Source of the DNA: Saccharopolyspora ipomoeae
GTDB taxonomy: Bacteria > Actinomycetota > Actinomycetes > Mycobacteriales > Pseudonocardiaceae
Direction: 5' to 3'
NCBI RefSeq assembly: GCF_029952525.1
Contig: NZ_JASAOF010000010.1
Coordinates: 1 to 64,000 of the forward strand
DNA length: 64,000 bases
In this document: in pieces, positions 25,147 through 33,553 of the stretch
How the letters are laid out: every line of letters begins with the position of its first letter
Numbering within the stretch: position 1 is the first letter of the stretch
The notes under the pieces: generated by a model
What the model saw: the letters and a program-made list of their open reading frames with translations, nothing else
Database searches by the model: none
Told to the model about the DNA's origin: nothing
Translations under genes and position numbers: made by a program

Positions 25147-25428
25147 CGTCGATCGCTCCTAGGTCGTGGCGGCCCGGGACGGGGCCGCTCCGGTACCGAT
25201 CGACGGTAGGAACGCCCGCGAGGCCGGGCAACGGCCGCGGGGTGCCGTGCCCTGGTTGCACAGACCCGTGCGCTCGGAGGACAGCGCCCGCCCGGCCCCG
25301 GGTGGCAACTTGACTGCCAGCGCAGCAGACCTGCCCCTCAGCGAACAACGGCCCGTCGCACTACCCGGAACACCGCGCGGCGGGCCACGATGACCGCGAC
25401 CCAGGCACGCCTCAACGAGGAGACGCAG
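25147..25428. promoter_or_regulatory. Divergent control region of the flavin reductase/monooxygenase pair
   Basis: This 282-bp spacer holds the promoters of both genes. A TTGACT hexamer at 25310-25315 is a possible -35 box for the monooxygenase, but I see no convincing -10 or operator. Confidence 0.35.
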
Positions 25429-26688
25429 ATGCCGAACATCGGAATCATCGGAGCCGGAACCGCGGGCCTGCACCTCGCACTGCTGCTCCAGCAGGCCGGG
25501 GTGGACACCCGGATCTACACCAACCAGACCGCCGAGCAGGTGGCGTCGGGACGACCGCAGAACAGCGTCTCGCACCACGCGCCCACCATCGCCCGCGAAG
25601 AGGCGATGGGCGTGAACTTCTGGCCGGTCGAGGAGTACGGGTACCAGGTGCACTACCACCACCTCAACGTCCCGGACGGCCCTCCGGTGTTCCGCGGCGA
25701 CTTCCTGCGGCCCTCGCGGGTGCTGGACTACCGCATCTACCTGCCGCGCCTGATGGCCGAGTACGAGGAGCGCGGCGGCACCATCGAGCAGCGCTCGATC
25801 GAGCCCGGCGACTTCGAGCAGCTGGCCCGCCACCACGACCTCATCGTCGTCGCCGCGGGCAAGCGCTCCTTCGCCGAGTACTTCGGCGAACGCCCGGACG
25901 TCTCGCCCTACGCCAAGCCGCAGCGCCACCTCGCGGTCGGCTTCTGGGACGGCGTCGCGCAGACCGAACCGCGCGCGGTGACCATGTCCATCTCGCCCGG
26001 CCACGGCGAGCTGCTGGACCTGCCGATCACCACCTTCGACGGCTGGGCCAGCGCCCTGCTCTGCGAGAACGTCCCGGGCGGTGACCTGGAAGTCCTGATG
26101 ACGCAGAAGGAGTCCGACGACCCCGAGGCCTACCGCAGGCTCACGCTGGACAAGCTCAAGGAGCACCACCCGACCGTCCACGAGCGCATCGACGAGTCGC
26201 GGTTCAAGCTGATGCGCCCGGGCGACGTCCTGCAGGGGGCGGTCCGCCCGGTCGTGCGCGAGGACTACCGCCTGCTGCCCGACGGAACCGTGGTGCTGTC
26301 GTTGGGCGACGCGCACTCCACCGTGGACCCGGTGACCGGCCAGGGCGCCAACTCCGCCTCGTTCGAGGCGCAGGTGGCCGCCGACGCCATCATCGAGGAC
26401 GGCGTGGTCGACGAGCGCTTCGCGCAGAAGGTCGCGCTGCGCCGCCGGGAACGCGTCGACGGCCTGTCCACCTGGGTGAACACGATGATCGCCACCCCGA
26501 CGCCGCCGCACCTGCAGAAGCTGCTCGGCGCCATGTCCCAGATGCGCACGCTCTGCGACGAGTTCACCGAGAACTTCAGCTACCCGCACCGCAACGGCGA
26601 CATGGTCGCCACCGCGGACCGCGTGGACGCCGCGATCGCCCGGCACGCCGCGCTCGGCACCGACCCCACCCACGGAAAGGTCTCCTGA
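25429..26688 (+). CDS. Styrene/indole monooxygenase-like flavoprotein (StyA family)
   Basis: The 419-residue FAD-dependent epoxidase-type oxygenase belongs to the StyA group of two-component flavoprotein monooxygenases. It shows the dinucleotide motif IGIIGAGTAGLHLAL at the N-terminus, the family stretch VSHHAPTIAREEAMGVNFW, and the second FAD motif VVLSLGDAHSTVDPVTGQGANSASF. The length matches StyA. ATG at 25429 follows GAGGAG with 6-nt spacing; a frame from 25390 would add 13 residues without a ribosome site. The EthD-family gene overlaps its last base. The substrate, perhaps styrene, indole or another vinyl-aromatic, is not determinable here. Confidence 0.87.
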   Translation: MPNIGIIGAGTAGLHLALLLQQAGVDTRIYTNQTAEQVASGRPQNSVSHHAPTIAREEAMGVNFWPVEEYGYQVHYHHLNVPDGPPVFRGDFLRPSRVLDYRIYLPRLMAEYEERGGTIEQRSIEPGDFEQLARHHDLIVVAAGKRSFAEYFGERPDVSPYAKPQRHLAVGFWDGVAQTEPRAVTMSISPGHGELLDLPITTFDGWASALLCENVPGGDLEVLMTQKESDDPEAYRRLTLDKLKEHHPTVHERIDESRFKLMRPGDVLQGAVRPVVREDYRLLPDGTVVLSLGDAHSTVDPVTGQGANSASFEAQVAADAIIEDGVVDERFAQKVALRRRERVDGLSTWVNTMIATPTPPHLQKLLGAMSQMRTLCDEFTENFSYPHRNGDMVATADRVDAAIARHAALGTDPTHGKVS

Positions 26689-26990
26689 TGCACAAGCTCC
26701 TGGTCCTGTACCCGCACCCGACCGACCCGGAGGCGTTCAAGGCGCACTACGAGGGCACGCACCTGCCGCTGGCGGCGAAGCTGCCGGGCATGCTGGACCA
26801 CCGCTACTCCTTCGAGGTCCACGCCGAACCGGAGAGCCCGTACTTCGCGCTGTTCGAGGCCGACTTCCCGGACGCGGCCACGATGGCCGCGGCGCTGGCG
26901 TCCCCGGAAGGCCGGGCGGTGCAGGCCGACGTGCCGAACTACGCCACCGGCGGCGCCGTCGTCCTCGACTACCCGGTGCTGACGCGCTGA
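26688..26990 (+). CDS. EthD-family small protein
   Basis: The 100-residue ferredoxin-fold protein has the EthD pattern HKLLVLYPHPTDPEAFKAHYEGTHLPLAAKLPG...HRYSF. EthD proteins accompany oxygenases and serve as auxiliary or product-handling factors. Its ATG overlaps the last base of the StyA-like gene's stop codon (TGATG), so the two are coupled. Its 3' end overlaps the convergent AraC gene by 22 bp. Confidence 0.82.
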   Translation: MHKLLVLYPHPTDPEAFKAHYEGTHLPLAAKLPGMLDHRYSFEVHAEPESPYFALFEADFPDAATMAAALASPEGRAVQADVPNYATGGAVVLDYPVLTR

Positions 26991-27991
26991 TCGCCCCCGC
27001 TGCGCTCGTCGCCCCCGCTGCGCTCGTCACCGCCGCGCCGCGCTTCCTCCAGCGCGGCGCGGCGAAAAGCGCTGGGCGCCACGCCGGTCTGCTGCCGGAA
27101 GGTCCGCGAGAAGTGCGACGCGTCGGGGTAGCCCCAGCTGGTGGCGATCTCCGAGATCGGCCGGTGCGCGTGCAGCGGGTCGGCGAGGTCGCGGCGGATC
27201 GCCTCCAGCCGCTGCTCCCGGATCCAGGCCGACACGGTGGTGCCCTGCTGGTGGAACAGCGCGTGCAGGTGGCGGGTGGAGATGAACACGGCGCGGGCGA
27301 TGCCCTCCGGGTTCAGCTCGCTGTCGCCGAGGTTGTCCAGGATGTACTCGCGGATGCGCAGCATGAGCGACAGGTGCTCCCGGTCGTGGTCGTCGGTGCG
27401 GGCGAGCGCGGCGGTGCTCAGCAGCGCCGAGATGAGCTCGACGGCGGTGCGCACCACCCGGGTGGAGGCGGGGCCTTCCAGCGCGGTGAAGTCGCGCGAG
27501 ATCTCGGTCAGCAGGGGAGCGACGAGCCTGGTCAGCGCCTCCTCGGGACCGAGCGAGGTGGCGGTGATGGCGCGGACGTGGTCGGGGCTGGGATCGACCA
27601 GATCGCGCGGGAACATCACGACCACCGCGTCGATCGGGTCGGGGAAGCGCAGGTCGTAGGGGCGCGCGGTGTCGTAGACGCTGACGCTGCCGGGCAGCAT
27701 CAGCGCCCGGCGGGTGTCCTGGACGAGCTCGCCGGTGCCCTCCAGCAGCAGCGTCACCTTGTAGAACAGCCGCTGCGAGGCGTCGATGAGCGCCCGGGTG
27801 CGGTGCACCTCGTGCGGGGTGACCCGCAGCCGGGCGAAGAAGACGTCGTCGAGGACGCGCCCCCGGATGGTGCCGGCGAACCGGCCGTCGCTGAGGTCGT
27901 CGACGACCAGCGGCACGAACGACGACGAGATGACCCGCTGCCACGCGAGCACGGATTCGGTCGCGAACGCGACCGGCGGCAGCAGTGCCAT
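26969..27991 (-). CDS. AraC-family transcriptional regulator
   Basis: The 340-residue protein has an AraC-binding-like N-terminal domain (about 30-200) and two C-terminal helix-turn-helices (about 215-315: IREYILDNLGDSELNPEGIARAVFISTRHLHALFHQQGTTVSAWIREQRLEAIRRDL, EIATSWGYPDASHFSRTFRQQTGVAPSAFRR). The extreme C-terminus is an unusual tandem repeat, GGDERS twice then GGDQR, encoded by an 18-bp direct repeat. It faces the monooxygenase operon and diverges from a second AraC gene, so it may regulate the monooxygenase or the dehydrogenase genes. Confidence 0.87.
   Translation of the reverse strand: MALLPPVAFATESVLAWQRVISSSFVPLVVDDLSDGRFAGTIRGRVLDDVFFARLRVTPHEVHRTRALIDASQRLFYKVTLLLEGTGELVQDTRRALMLPGSVSVYDTARPYDLRFPDPIDAVVVMFPRDLVDPSPDHVRAITATSLGPEEALTRLVAPLLTEISRDFTALEGPASTRVVRTAVELISALLSTAALARTDDHDREHLSLMLRIREYILDNLGDSELNPEGIARAVFISTRHLHALFHQQGTTVSAWIREQRLEAIRRDLADPLHAHRPISEIATSWGYPDASHFSRTFRQQTGVAPSAFRRAALEEARRGGDERSGGDERSGGDQRVSTG
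26991..27026. repeat. Perfect 18-bp tandem duplication in the 3' end of the AraC gene
   Basis: Two identical 18-bp units lie head to tail (26991-27008 and 27009-27026). Each encodes GGDERS on the minus strand. This looks like a recent slippage or recombination event. Confidence 0.85.
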
Positions 27992-28102
27992 GCGCGCCTC
28001 CTCGACGTGTCCGGTCGCCTGGGATTAAAACCGGTCGGATCGGTCTCCCGCCAGTGCCGGTTCCGGGGACCGTTGCCATCGGTGCAGGTGGGGACGTAGT
28101 GT

Positions 28103-28117
28103 GTTCGGTTACTGAAC
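28103..28117. promoter_or_regulatory. Dyad between divergent AraC genes
   Basis: GTTCGGTTACTGAAC is an imperfect 15-bp palindrome located 16 bp upstream of the AraC start at 28133. It may be a regulator site or overlap the promoter. Confidence 0.35.
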
Positions 28118-28132
28118 GATCGGTAAGGACGG

Positions 28133-29056
28133 ATGATGTCGGTCGACGTCGACGAGCAGATCGGCGAGTTCGAGGCCTCGGCCTCGACCGTCTTCGCCCC
28201 GCTGCGCATCCGGCCGCTGCGGCCCGGGCCGTTCCCGAACTCGCTGCGCGCCGCCTCGGCCGGCGACGTGGCGGTCACCCGCATCCGGTGCGCGCCCTGC
28301 CAGGTGCGCCGCACGCCGCGGCTGATCGGCTCGGGCGACCGCGAGCTGGTGAAGGTCACCATGCTCACCGCCGGTCGCGGCGAGGTCGAGCAGGACGGCA
28401 GGCGCTGCGTGCTCACCCCCGGCGACCTGGTCAACTACGACACCGACCGGCCGTACCGGCTGCGCTTCCCCGAGTCCTACGACATCACCGTGGTGGCGGT
28501 GCCGAAATCGCTGCTCGGCGGGCACGTCGACACCCTGGCCAGCCGCAGCGCGGTCGCGGTGCCGACCTCGCAGGGCGTGCAGCGGGTCGTCGGCGGGTTC
28601 TTCCGCACCATGACCGACGCGCTCGGCGACGACACCGGCGGGCTGAGCGGCGACGTGGGCAGGCACCTCACCGACGCTCTGGTGTCGATGGTGCTCACCG
28701 AGCTCGCCGAGCTGCGTCCCGAACCCGGTGAGGACTTCGCCGACCGGGTCCGGGCGCACTGCCTCACCCGCCTCGACGACCCGGGGCTCACCGTGGATTC
28801 GGTGGCCCGCGTGCACGGCGTCTCGGTGCGCTACCTGCACAAGGTCTTCGCCGGGAGCCCGATGACGCTGTCGGCCTGGATCCGGCGGCAGCGCCTGGAG
28901 CGCATCCGCCGCGACCTCGCCGACCCGGTCCTCGCCGACCGCACCGCCGCGGCGATCGCGGCCCGCTGGGGCGTGCTGGACGGCACCCACCTCAGCCGCG
29001 CGCTCAAGGCCGAGTTCGGGATGACGGCGGCGGAGATCCGGCGGACGGCGCGGTAG
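28133..29056 (+). CDS. AraC-family transcriptional regulator (second, divergent)
   Basis: The 307-residue protein has the same architecture as the AraC protein at 26969: an AraC-binding-like domain (VTMLTAGRGEVEQDGRRCVLTPGDLVNYDTDRPYRLRFPESYD) and a C-terminal double helix-turn-helix (LTVDSVARVHGVSVRYLHKVFAGSPMTLSAWIRRQRLERIRRDL, AARWGVLDGTHLSRALKAEFGMTAAEIRR). The two are divergent paralogues. It converges on the aldehyde dehydrogenase gene. The start at 28133 or 28136 follows TAAGGA. Confidence 0.87.
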   Translation: MMSVDVDEQIGEFEASASTVFAPLRIRPLRPGPFPNSLRAASAGDVAVTRIRCAPCQVRRTPRLIGSGDRELVKVTMLTAGRGEVEQDGRRCVLTPGDLVNYDTDRPYRLRFPESYDITVVAVPKSLLGGHVDTLASRSAVAVPTSQGVQRVVGGFFRTMTDALGDDTGGLSGDVGRHLTDALVSMVLTELAELRPEPGEDFADRVRAHCLTRLDDPGLTVDSVARVHGVSVRYLHKVFAGSPMTLSAWIRRQRLERIRRDLADPVLADRTAAAIAARWGVLDGTHLSRALKAEFGMTAAEIRRTAR

Positions 29057-29080
29057 CCGCCCGCCGGATCTCCGCCGTCA
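29022..29080. terminator. Bidirectional hairpin overlapping the 3' end of the AraC gene
   Basis: CGGAGATCCGGCGG (29031-29044) pairs perfectly with CCGCCGGATCTCCG (29061-29074), with further pairing outside. The left arm encodes the last codons of the AraC protein and the right arm reaches the stop region of the convergent aldehyde dehydrogenase. Confidence 0.7.
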
Positions 29081-30517
29081 GGCCAGGCTGGTCCAGATGC
29101 TCTTGACCTCGGTGAAGGCTTCGATCGCGTCCCAGCCCATCTCCCGGCCCGAACCGGAGGACTTCATCCCTCCCCACGGTGCTCCGGCGTCCAGCAGCGG
29201 CGGCATGTTGATCCACACCGTGCCCGCCTTGACCTGGTGCGCGAGCCGGTTCGCGGTGCCGATGTCGCGGCTCCAGACGTAGGCGGCCAGGCCGTACTCG
29301 GTGTCGTTGGCGCGCGGCGCCAGCTCCTCCGGGTCGTCGTAGGGCAGCACCGTCAGGACCGGCCCGAAGATCTCCTCGCGGGCGATGCGCATGTCCTGGC
29401 CGACCCCGCCGAACACCGTCGGCCGGAAGAAGTAGCCGTCGGCGAGGTGCCCGTCGGCGCGACTGCCGCCGGTGAGCAGCTGGGCGCCCTCGGCCTTGCC
29501 GATGTCGACGTAGCGCTGGATCTGCTCCAGCTGCTCCAGCGAGGCCACCGGCCCCAGCTGAGTCGACTCGTCCAGGCCTGGACCGAGCTTCATGGACCCG
29601 GCCGCGCCCGCCATCTTCTCGGCGAACTCGTCGGCGCGGCTGCGGTCGACGTAGAACCGGGTCGCCGCCGCGCACACCTGGCCGGAGTTGAGCAGCCCGG
29701 ACATCAGGTTGCCCTCGATGACCGCGTCGACGTCGGCGTCGGCGGCGATGATGCTGGGCGCCTTGCCGCCCAGCTCCAGCGACACCTTCTTCAGCGCGCG
29801 TCCGGCCTCGGCGCCGATCTCGCGGCCGACGGCCGTGGAGCCGGTGAAGGAGATCTTGACGACGTCGGGGTGGCTGACCAGCGCCTTGCCCGCCTCGGGC
29901 CCGCCGGTGACGACGTTGACCACACCCGGCGGAATCCCGGCCTGCTCCAGGACTTCGGCGAGCAGCAGGGTGGTCAGCGGGGTCTGCTCGGCGGGCTTGA
30001 TGACCACGGTGTTGCCGGTGGCCAGGGCCGGGGCGAGCTTCCACACCAGGATCATCAGCGGGAAGTTCCACGGCGTGATCAGCCCGCACACGCCCAGCGG
30101 CTCGCGCCGGGTGCGGTGGTCGACGTCGGGAACCGACAGGGGAGTGGTGACGCCGGTGATCTTGGTGGCCCAGCCCGCGTAGTAGCGCAGGTGCTCCACG
30201 GCGTTGGGCACCGAGAACCCGGCGCTGATCGACAGCGGCTGGCCCTGGTCGGTGGTCTCCAGCCGGGCGAACTCGGCGGCCCGCTCCTCCAGCAGGTCGG
30301 CGGCCTTGAACAGCACCCGGGCGCGCTGCGCGGGCAGCATCCCGGCCCACTCCGGCGAGCCGAACGCCTCCCGCGCCGCCGCGACCGCGCTGTCCACATC
30401 GGACTTCGACGCCTCGGGCAGGTCGGCGATGACCTCCCCGGTGGCCGGGTTGCGGGTCGAGAACGTGGTGCCACCACCGCCGGTCCACTTCCCGCCGATG
30501 AACATGTCCGTGCGCAA
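29078..30517 (-). CDS. NAD(P)-dependent aldehyde dehydrogenase
   Basis: The 479-residue cytosolic enzyme oxidises an aldehyde to the acid. The catalytic set is complete: the Asn in PWNFPLMI, the general-base Glu in SLELGGKAPSII, the nucleophile Cys in NSGQVCAAATRFYV, and the FGPVLTV motif. It is 16 bp downstream of the zinc alcohol dehydrogenase on the same strand, so the pair should convert an alcohol through an aldehyde to an acid, possibly the product of the nearby flavin monooxygenase. Confidence 0.9.
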   Translation of the reverse strand: MRTDMFIGGKWTGGGGTTFSTRNPATGEVIADLPEASKSDVDSAVAAAREAFGSPEWAGMLPAQRARVLFKAADLLEERAAEFARLETTDQGQPLSISAGFSVPNAVEHLRYYAGWATKITGVTTPLSVPDVDHRTRREPLGVCGLITPWNFPLMILVWKLAPALATGNTVVIKPAEQTPLTTLLLAEVLEQAGIPPGVVNVVTGGPEAGKALVSHPDVVKISFTGSTAVGREIGAEAGRALKKVSLELGGKAPSIIAADADVDAVIEGNLMSGLLNSGQVCAAATRFYVDRSRADEFAEKMAGAAGSMKLGPGLDESTQLGPVASLEQLEQIQRYVDIGKAEGAQLLTGGSRADGHLADGYFFRPTVFGGVGQDMRIAREEIFGPVLTVLPYDDPEELAPRANDTEYGLAAYVWSRDIGTANRLAHQVKAGTVWINMPPLLDAGAPWGGMKSSGSGREMGWDAIEAFTEVKSIWTSLA

Positions 30518-30533
30518 GGGAACTCCTCCTGGA

Positions 30534-31658
30534 TCAGTCGAAGACGATGACGCCGCGCAGGTTTCGGCCCGCGTGCATGTCCTCGTAGGCCTGGGCGACC
30601 TGGTCGAGGGTGTAGGTCTTGGTGACGAGCTCGTCGAGCTTGAGCTGACCGTTCTGGTACATGCGCAGCAGGTTCGGGATGTCGCGGCGCGGGTTGGACT
30701 CGCCGAACAGCGACCCCTGCAGCCGCTTCTGCATCAGCGTCAGGTCGCCCAGCGCGATCGGGGCGCCGACGGCGGTGATGTCGCCGAGCCCGGTCACCAC
30801 GACCGTGCCGGCCTTGCGGATGGAGGCCAGCGCCTCGCCGATGTGCTCGCCGCGCACGACGCCGATGGTGACGATCGTGGCGTCGGCGCCCTGGCCGTTG
30901 GTGACCGAGCGGGCGTGCTCGGCGGCCTCCTCGATCGAGGTGAAGAAGTGGGACGCGCCGAACTGCTTGGCCCAATCCTCCTTGGCCGCAACGGGGTCCA
31001 CGGCGATGATCGTGGTCGCCCCGGAGTGGGCGGCGCCCTGCAGGGCGTTGACGCCGATGCCGCCGATGCCCATCACGATCACGGTGTCGCCGGGCTGCAC
31101 GTTCGCCGAGCGCACCGCCGAACCCCAGCCGGTGGGCACGCCGCAGCCGACGAGGGCGGCCGAGCGCAGCGGGATGCTCTTGTCGATCTTGACCACGGAG
31201 TCGATGGAGACCGTGGTGTGCTCGCTGAAGGTCGAGATGCCGCACTGCTGGCCGACGGGCCGGCCGTCGAGGTGCATCCGGAAGCTGGTCGGGTCGTCGG
31301 CCCGGGCTCCGGTGAGCAGCGAGGCGCCGAGGTCGCAGAGGTTCGACAGCCCGCGCGCGCAGAACTCGCAGCGACCGCAGGCGGGCAGGAACGAGAAGAC
31401 GACGTGGTCGCCGACTGCGAACCCGGGCGTGTTCGGCCCGACCGCGGTCACCACCCCGGCCCCTTCGTGGCCACCGGCGTAGGGGTGGACCCCGACCGGC
31501 ACGTCCCCGGTCGCCACGTGGTCGTCGGAATGGCACAGCCCCGAAGCGGCCAGCTTCACGGTCACTTCGCCCTGCCGCGGATCGTCGAGCTCCACCTCAG
31601 CGGTCTCGTACGTCCCGGGCACCTGACGGATGATCGATGTGCGGGTGGTGATCGGCAT
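30534..31658 (-). CDS. Zinc-dependent medium-chain alcohol dehydrogenase
   Basis: The 374-residue enzyme has the catalytic zinc ligands (Cys in ASGLCHSDDH and the His/Glu in GGHEGAGVV), the structural zinc cluster (CGRCEFCARGLSNLC), and the Rossmann motif VMGIGGIGVNALQGA. Overall it resembles actinobacterial NDMA-type nicotinoprotein alcohol dehydrogenases, although cofactor tightness cannot be read from sequence. ATG at 31658 follows GGAGG; a frame nine codons longer lacks a ribosome site. It is the first gene of the pair with the aldehyde dehydrogenase. Confidence 0.88.
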   Translation of the reverse strand: MPITTRTSIIRQVPGTYETAEVELDDPRQGEVTVKLAASGLCHSDDHVATGDVPVGVHPYAGGHEGAGVVTAVGPNTPGFAVGDHVVFSFLPACGRCEFCARGLSNLCDLGASLLTGARADDPTSFRMHLDGRPVGQQCGISTFSEHTTVSIDSVVKIDKSIPLRSAALVGCGVPTGWGSAVRSANVQPGDTVIVMGIGGIGVNALQGAAHSGATTIIAVDPVAAKEDWAKQFGASHFFTSIEEAAEHARSVTNGQGADATIVTIGVVRGEHIGEALASIRKAGTVVVTGLGDITAVGAPIALGDLTLMQKRLQGSLFGESNPRRDIPNLLRMYQNGQLKLDELVTKTYTLDQVAQAYEDMHAGRNLRGVIVFD

Positions 31659-31824
31659 GGGTACCTCCGGTGACTCCGTTGTCACCGGTCACTACAACCC
31701 CCGCCCACCCCCACCAGATCACCAATCCGCGCACACCCCCTCGCCAATCCGTGCACGACCGAGCGACGCAAGACGAAAACCGCGGTTCCCCGGTGGTCGG
31801 AGGTGTGCAGGTGGGGGCAGGGGA

Positions 31825-31888
31825 CGGTTTTTCCTCGAATCGACCGGACATAACGGACATTGATCATGGGTGATTCGAGGAAGAACCG
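31825..31888. repeat. Dispersed inverted-repeat element, copy 2
   Basis: The 17-bp arms (CGGTTTTTCCTCGAATC at 31825-31841, GATTCGAGGAAGAACCG at 31872-31888) differ at one position and enclose a 30-nt centre. That centre is identical base for base to copy 3 at 37341-37370. It lies 22 bp beyond the aztA stop, so it can act as its terminator. A single AACCGCGGTT palindrome sits nearby at 31778-31788. Confidence 0.8.
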
Positions 31889-31910
31889 TGCTGCTCCTGG
31901 AGCCGACGGA

Positions 31911-32612
31911 TCAGGACGGGACCCACACCTGGTTGATCGTGGTGGGGGTGAGGACGTCGTCGGGGTGGCCTGCGGCGTGGAGGTGCCCTCGGTGGAGGAG
32001 GAGGCAGTGGTCGGCCCGGCGGGCCTCGGTGAGGTCGTGGGAGACCTGGACGACCGCGCGGCCCCGGCGGGTTTCGGCGCGGATCGCGTCGGCGATGAGC
32101 CCGCGTGCCTGGGGGTCCGCGCCGGCGTCGGGTTCGTCGAGCAGCAGCAGCTCCGCCTGCTGGGCCAGCCCCTGGGCGACCAGGACGCGCTGGCGCTGAC
32201 CTCCTGAGAGGGTGCCCAGGCGGCGGTGGGCGAACGCGGTGATCTCCAGGCGTTCCATCGCCTCGCCGATCGCCGCGCGGTCGGCCGCGGTGAGCTTGCG
32301 CCACGGGCCGCGCTCGGCCCACCGCCCCATCGCCACGGCGTCGAAGGCCGTGCACGGCAGCGATTCCGGGACCGCGCTGTGCTGCGGCACGAACGCCGGT
32401 CGCCCGCGGTAGCCGGTCCGCAGCGCGCCGTTTCCGGTCAGCGTGCCGGCGAGCGCGGCCATCAGGGTGGACTTGCCCGCGCCGTTCGGTCCCACCACGG
32501 CGGTGAGCGAGGCGGCCGGGATCGCCGCAGCCTCGATGTCGAGCACCTGTTTTCCCTGGTATCCGGCCTGCAACCGGCTGAGTTCGACTGCGGGTCGGGA
32601 CGCGATGCTCAC
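31911..32612 (-). CDS. aztA: Zinc ABC transporter ATP-binding protein
   Basis: The 233-residue ATPase energises zinc import. It shows Walker A (VGPNGAGKSTLM), the Q-loop (FVPQHSAVP), the signature LSGGQRQRVLVAQGLAQ, Walker B (LLLLDEPDAGAD) and the switch His (VVQVSHDLTEA). GTG at 32612 follows GGAGGGG; a frame starting at 32645 has no ribosome site and would overlap the Zur-like box region. It diverges from aztB, the permease, across that box. Confidence 0.87.
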   Translation of the reverse strand: MSIASRPAVELSRLQAGYQGKQVLDIEAAAIPAASLTAVVGPNGAGKSTLMAALAGTLTGNGALRTGYRGRPAFVPQHSAVPESLPCTAFDAVAMGRWAERGPWRKLTAADRAAIGEAMERLEITAFAHRRLGTLSGGQRQRVLVAQGLAQQAELLLLDEPDAGADPQARGLIADAIRAETRRGRAVVQVSHDLTEARRADHCLLLHRGHLHAAGHPDDVLTPTTINQVWVPS

Positions 32613-32656
32613 GGTTTCCCCTCCGGTCGTCGTGGGCGAAGTCACGCCACAACCTT

Positions 32657-32675
32657 GAGAACGACAATCGTTTCC
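32657..32675. promoter_or_regulatory. Zur-like box between aztA and aztB
   Basis: GAGAACGACAATCGTTTCC contains the dyad AACGA-CAA-TCGTT. It matches the box at 37255-37273 at 15 of 19 positions and has the general form of zinc-uptake-regulator (Fur family) sites. Its place between divergent zinc transporter genes supports zinc-dependent repression. Confidence 0.75.
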
Positions 32676-32692
32676 ATTATAGGTTGAACCAC

Positions 32693-33553
32693 ATGGAATG
32701 GCTATTAGTCCCGTTCGGGGTCTCCTTCGTCGAACGCGCGCTTTGGGCGGGTTTGCTCGTCTCGGTGATCTGCGCGCTCGCCGGAACCTGGGTCGTGCTG
32801 CGGGGAATGGCGTTCCTGACCGACGCGATGTCGCACGGGATGCTGCCCGGCGTGGCCATCGCCTCGGTGCTCGGCGGCGACCTGCTGCTGGGCGCGGCGC
32901 TGAGCGCGGGCGCGATGGCCGCCGGGGTCTCGGCGCTGGACCGCTCGCGCCGACTGTCCCGGGACACCGGGATCGGTCTGCTGTTCGTGGGGATGCTGGC
33001 CACCGGCGTGATCGTGGTGTCGCACTCGAAGTCCTTCGCCGTGGACCTGACCGGGTTCCTGTTCGGCGACGTCCTCGCCGTCACCGACGGCGACCTGGTG
33101 CGGCTCGGCATCGCGCTGGTCGTGGCGGTCGTGATCTCGGTGGCCGCCTACCGCCCGTTCCTGGCGCTGACCTTCGACCCGCGCAAGGCGCACACGCTCG
33201 GGATGCGCCCGCGCCTGGCCGGTCTGCTGATGACCGGGCTGGTGACGCTGGCGATGGTGATGTGCTTCCAGGTCGTCGGCACGCTGCTGGTCTTCGGCCT
33301 GCTCATCGCCCCGCCCGCCGCCGCCCTGCTGTGGGCGAACCGCGTGCCGGTGGTCATGGCCGGGGCCGCCGCGGTCGGCGCCGCCGCCACCGTGCTGGGC
33401 CTGCTGGCCTCCTGGCACTGGGGAACCGCCGCCGGCGCCAGCATCGCCGCCACCTCGGTGGCCCTGTTCTTCCTGTCCGCCCTGGTCTCCGCGTTGCGGG
33501 ACCGGGTCCTGAGCACCGAAGAAGTCGAGAAGGAAGTCGAGCCCGTCGCGTGA
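32693..33553 (+). CDS. aztB: Zinc ABC transporter permease
   Basis: The 286-residue protein has about eight membrane segments and the ABC-3 metal permease features (FVERALWAGLLVSVICALAGTWVVLRGMAFLTDAMSHGMLPGVAIA; then the coupling region DPRKAHTLGMRP). The ATG at 32693 is only 18 bp from the Zur-like box and has no strong ribosome site, so the message may be nearly leaderless. Its stop overlaps the GTG of the following AztD-like gene. Confidence 0.88.
   Translation: MEWLLVPFGVSFVERALWAGLLVSVICALAGTWVVLRGMAFLTDAMSHGMLPGVAIASVLGGDLLLGAALSAGAMAAGVSALDRSRRLSRDTGIGLLFVGMLATGVIVVSHSKSFAVDLTGFLFGDVLAVTDGDLVRLGIALVVAVVISVAAYRPFLALTFDPRKAHTLGMRPRLAGLLMTGLVTLAMVMCFQVVGTLLVFGLLIAPPAAALLWANRVPVVMAGAAAVGAAATVLGLLASWHWGTAAGASIAATSVALFFLSALVSALRDRVLSTEEVEKEVEPVA

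Noticed and set aside
31630-31873. Short open frames across the aztA/alcohol dehydrogenase spacer
   Set aside because: They run through the dispersed repeat element and low-complexity Pro/Arg sequence, with no supporting features.
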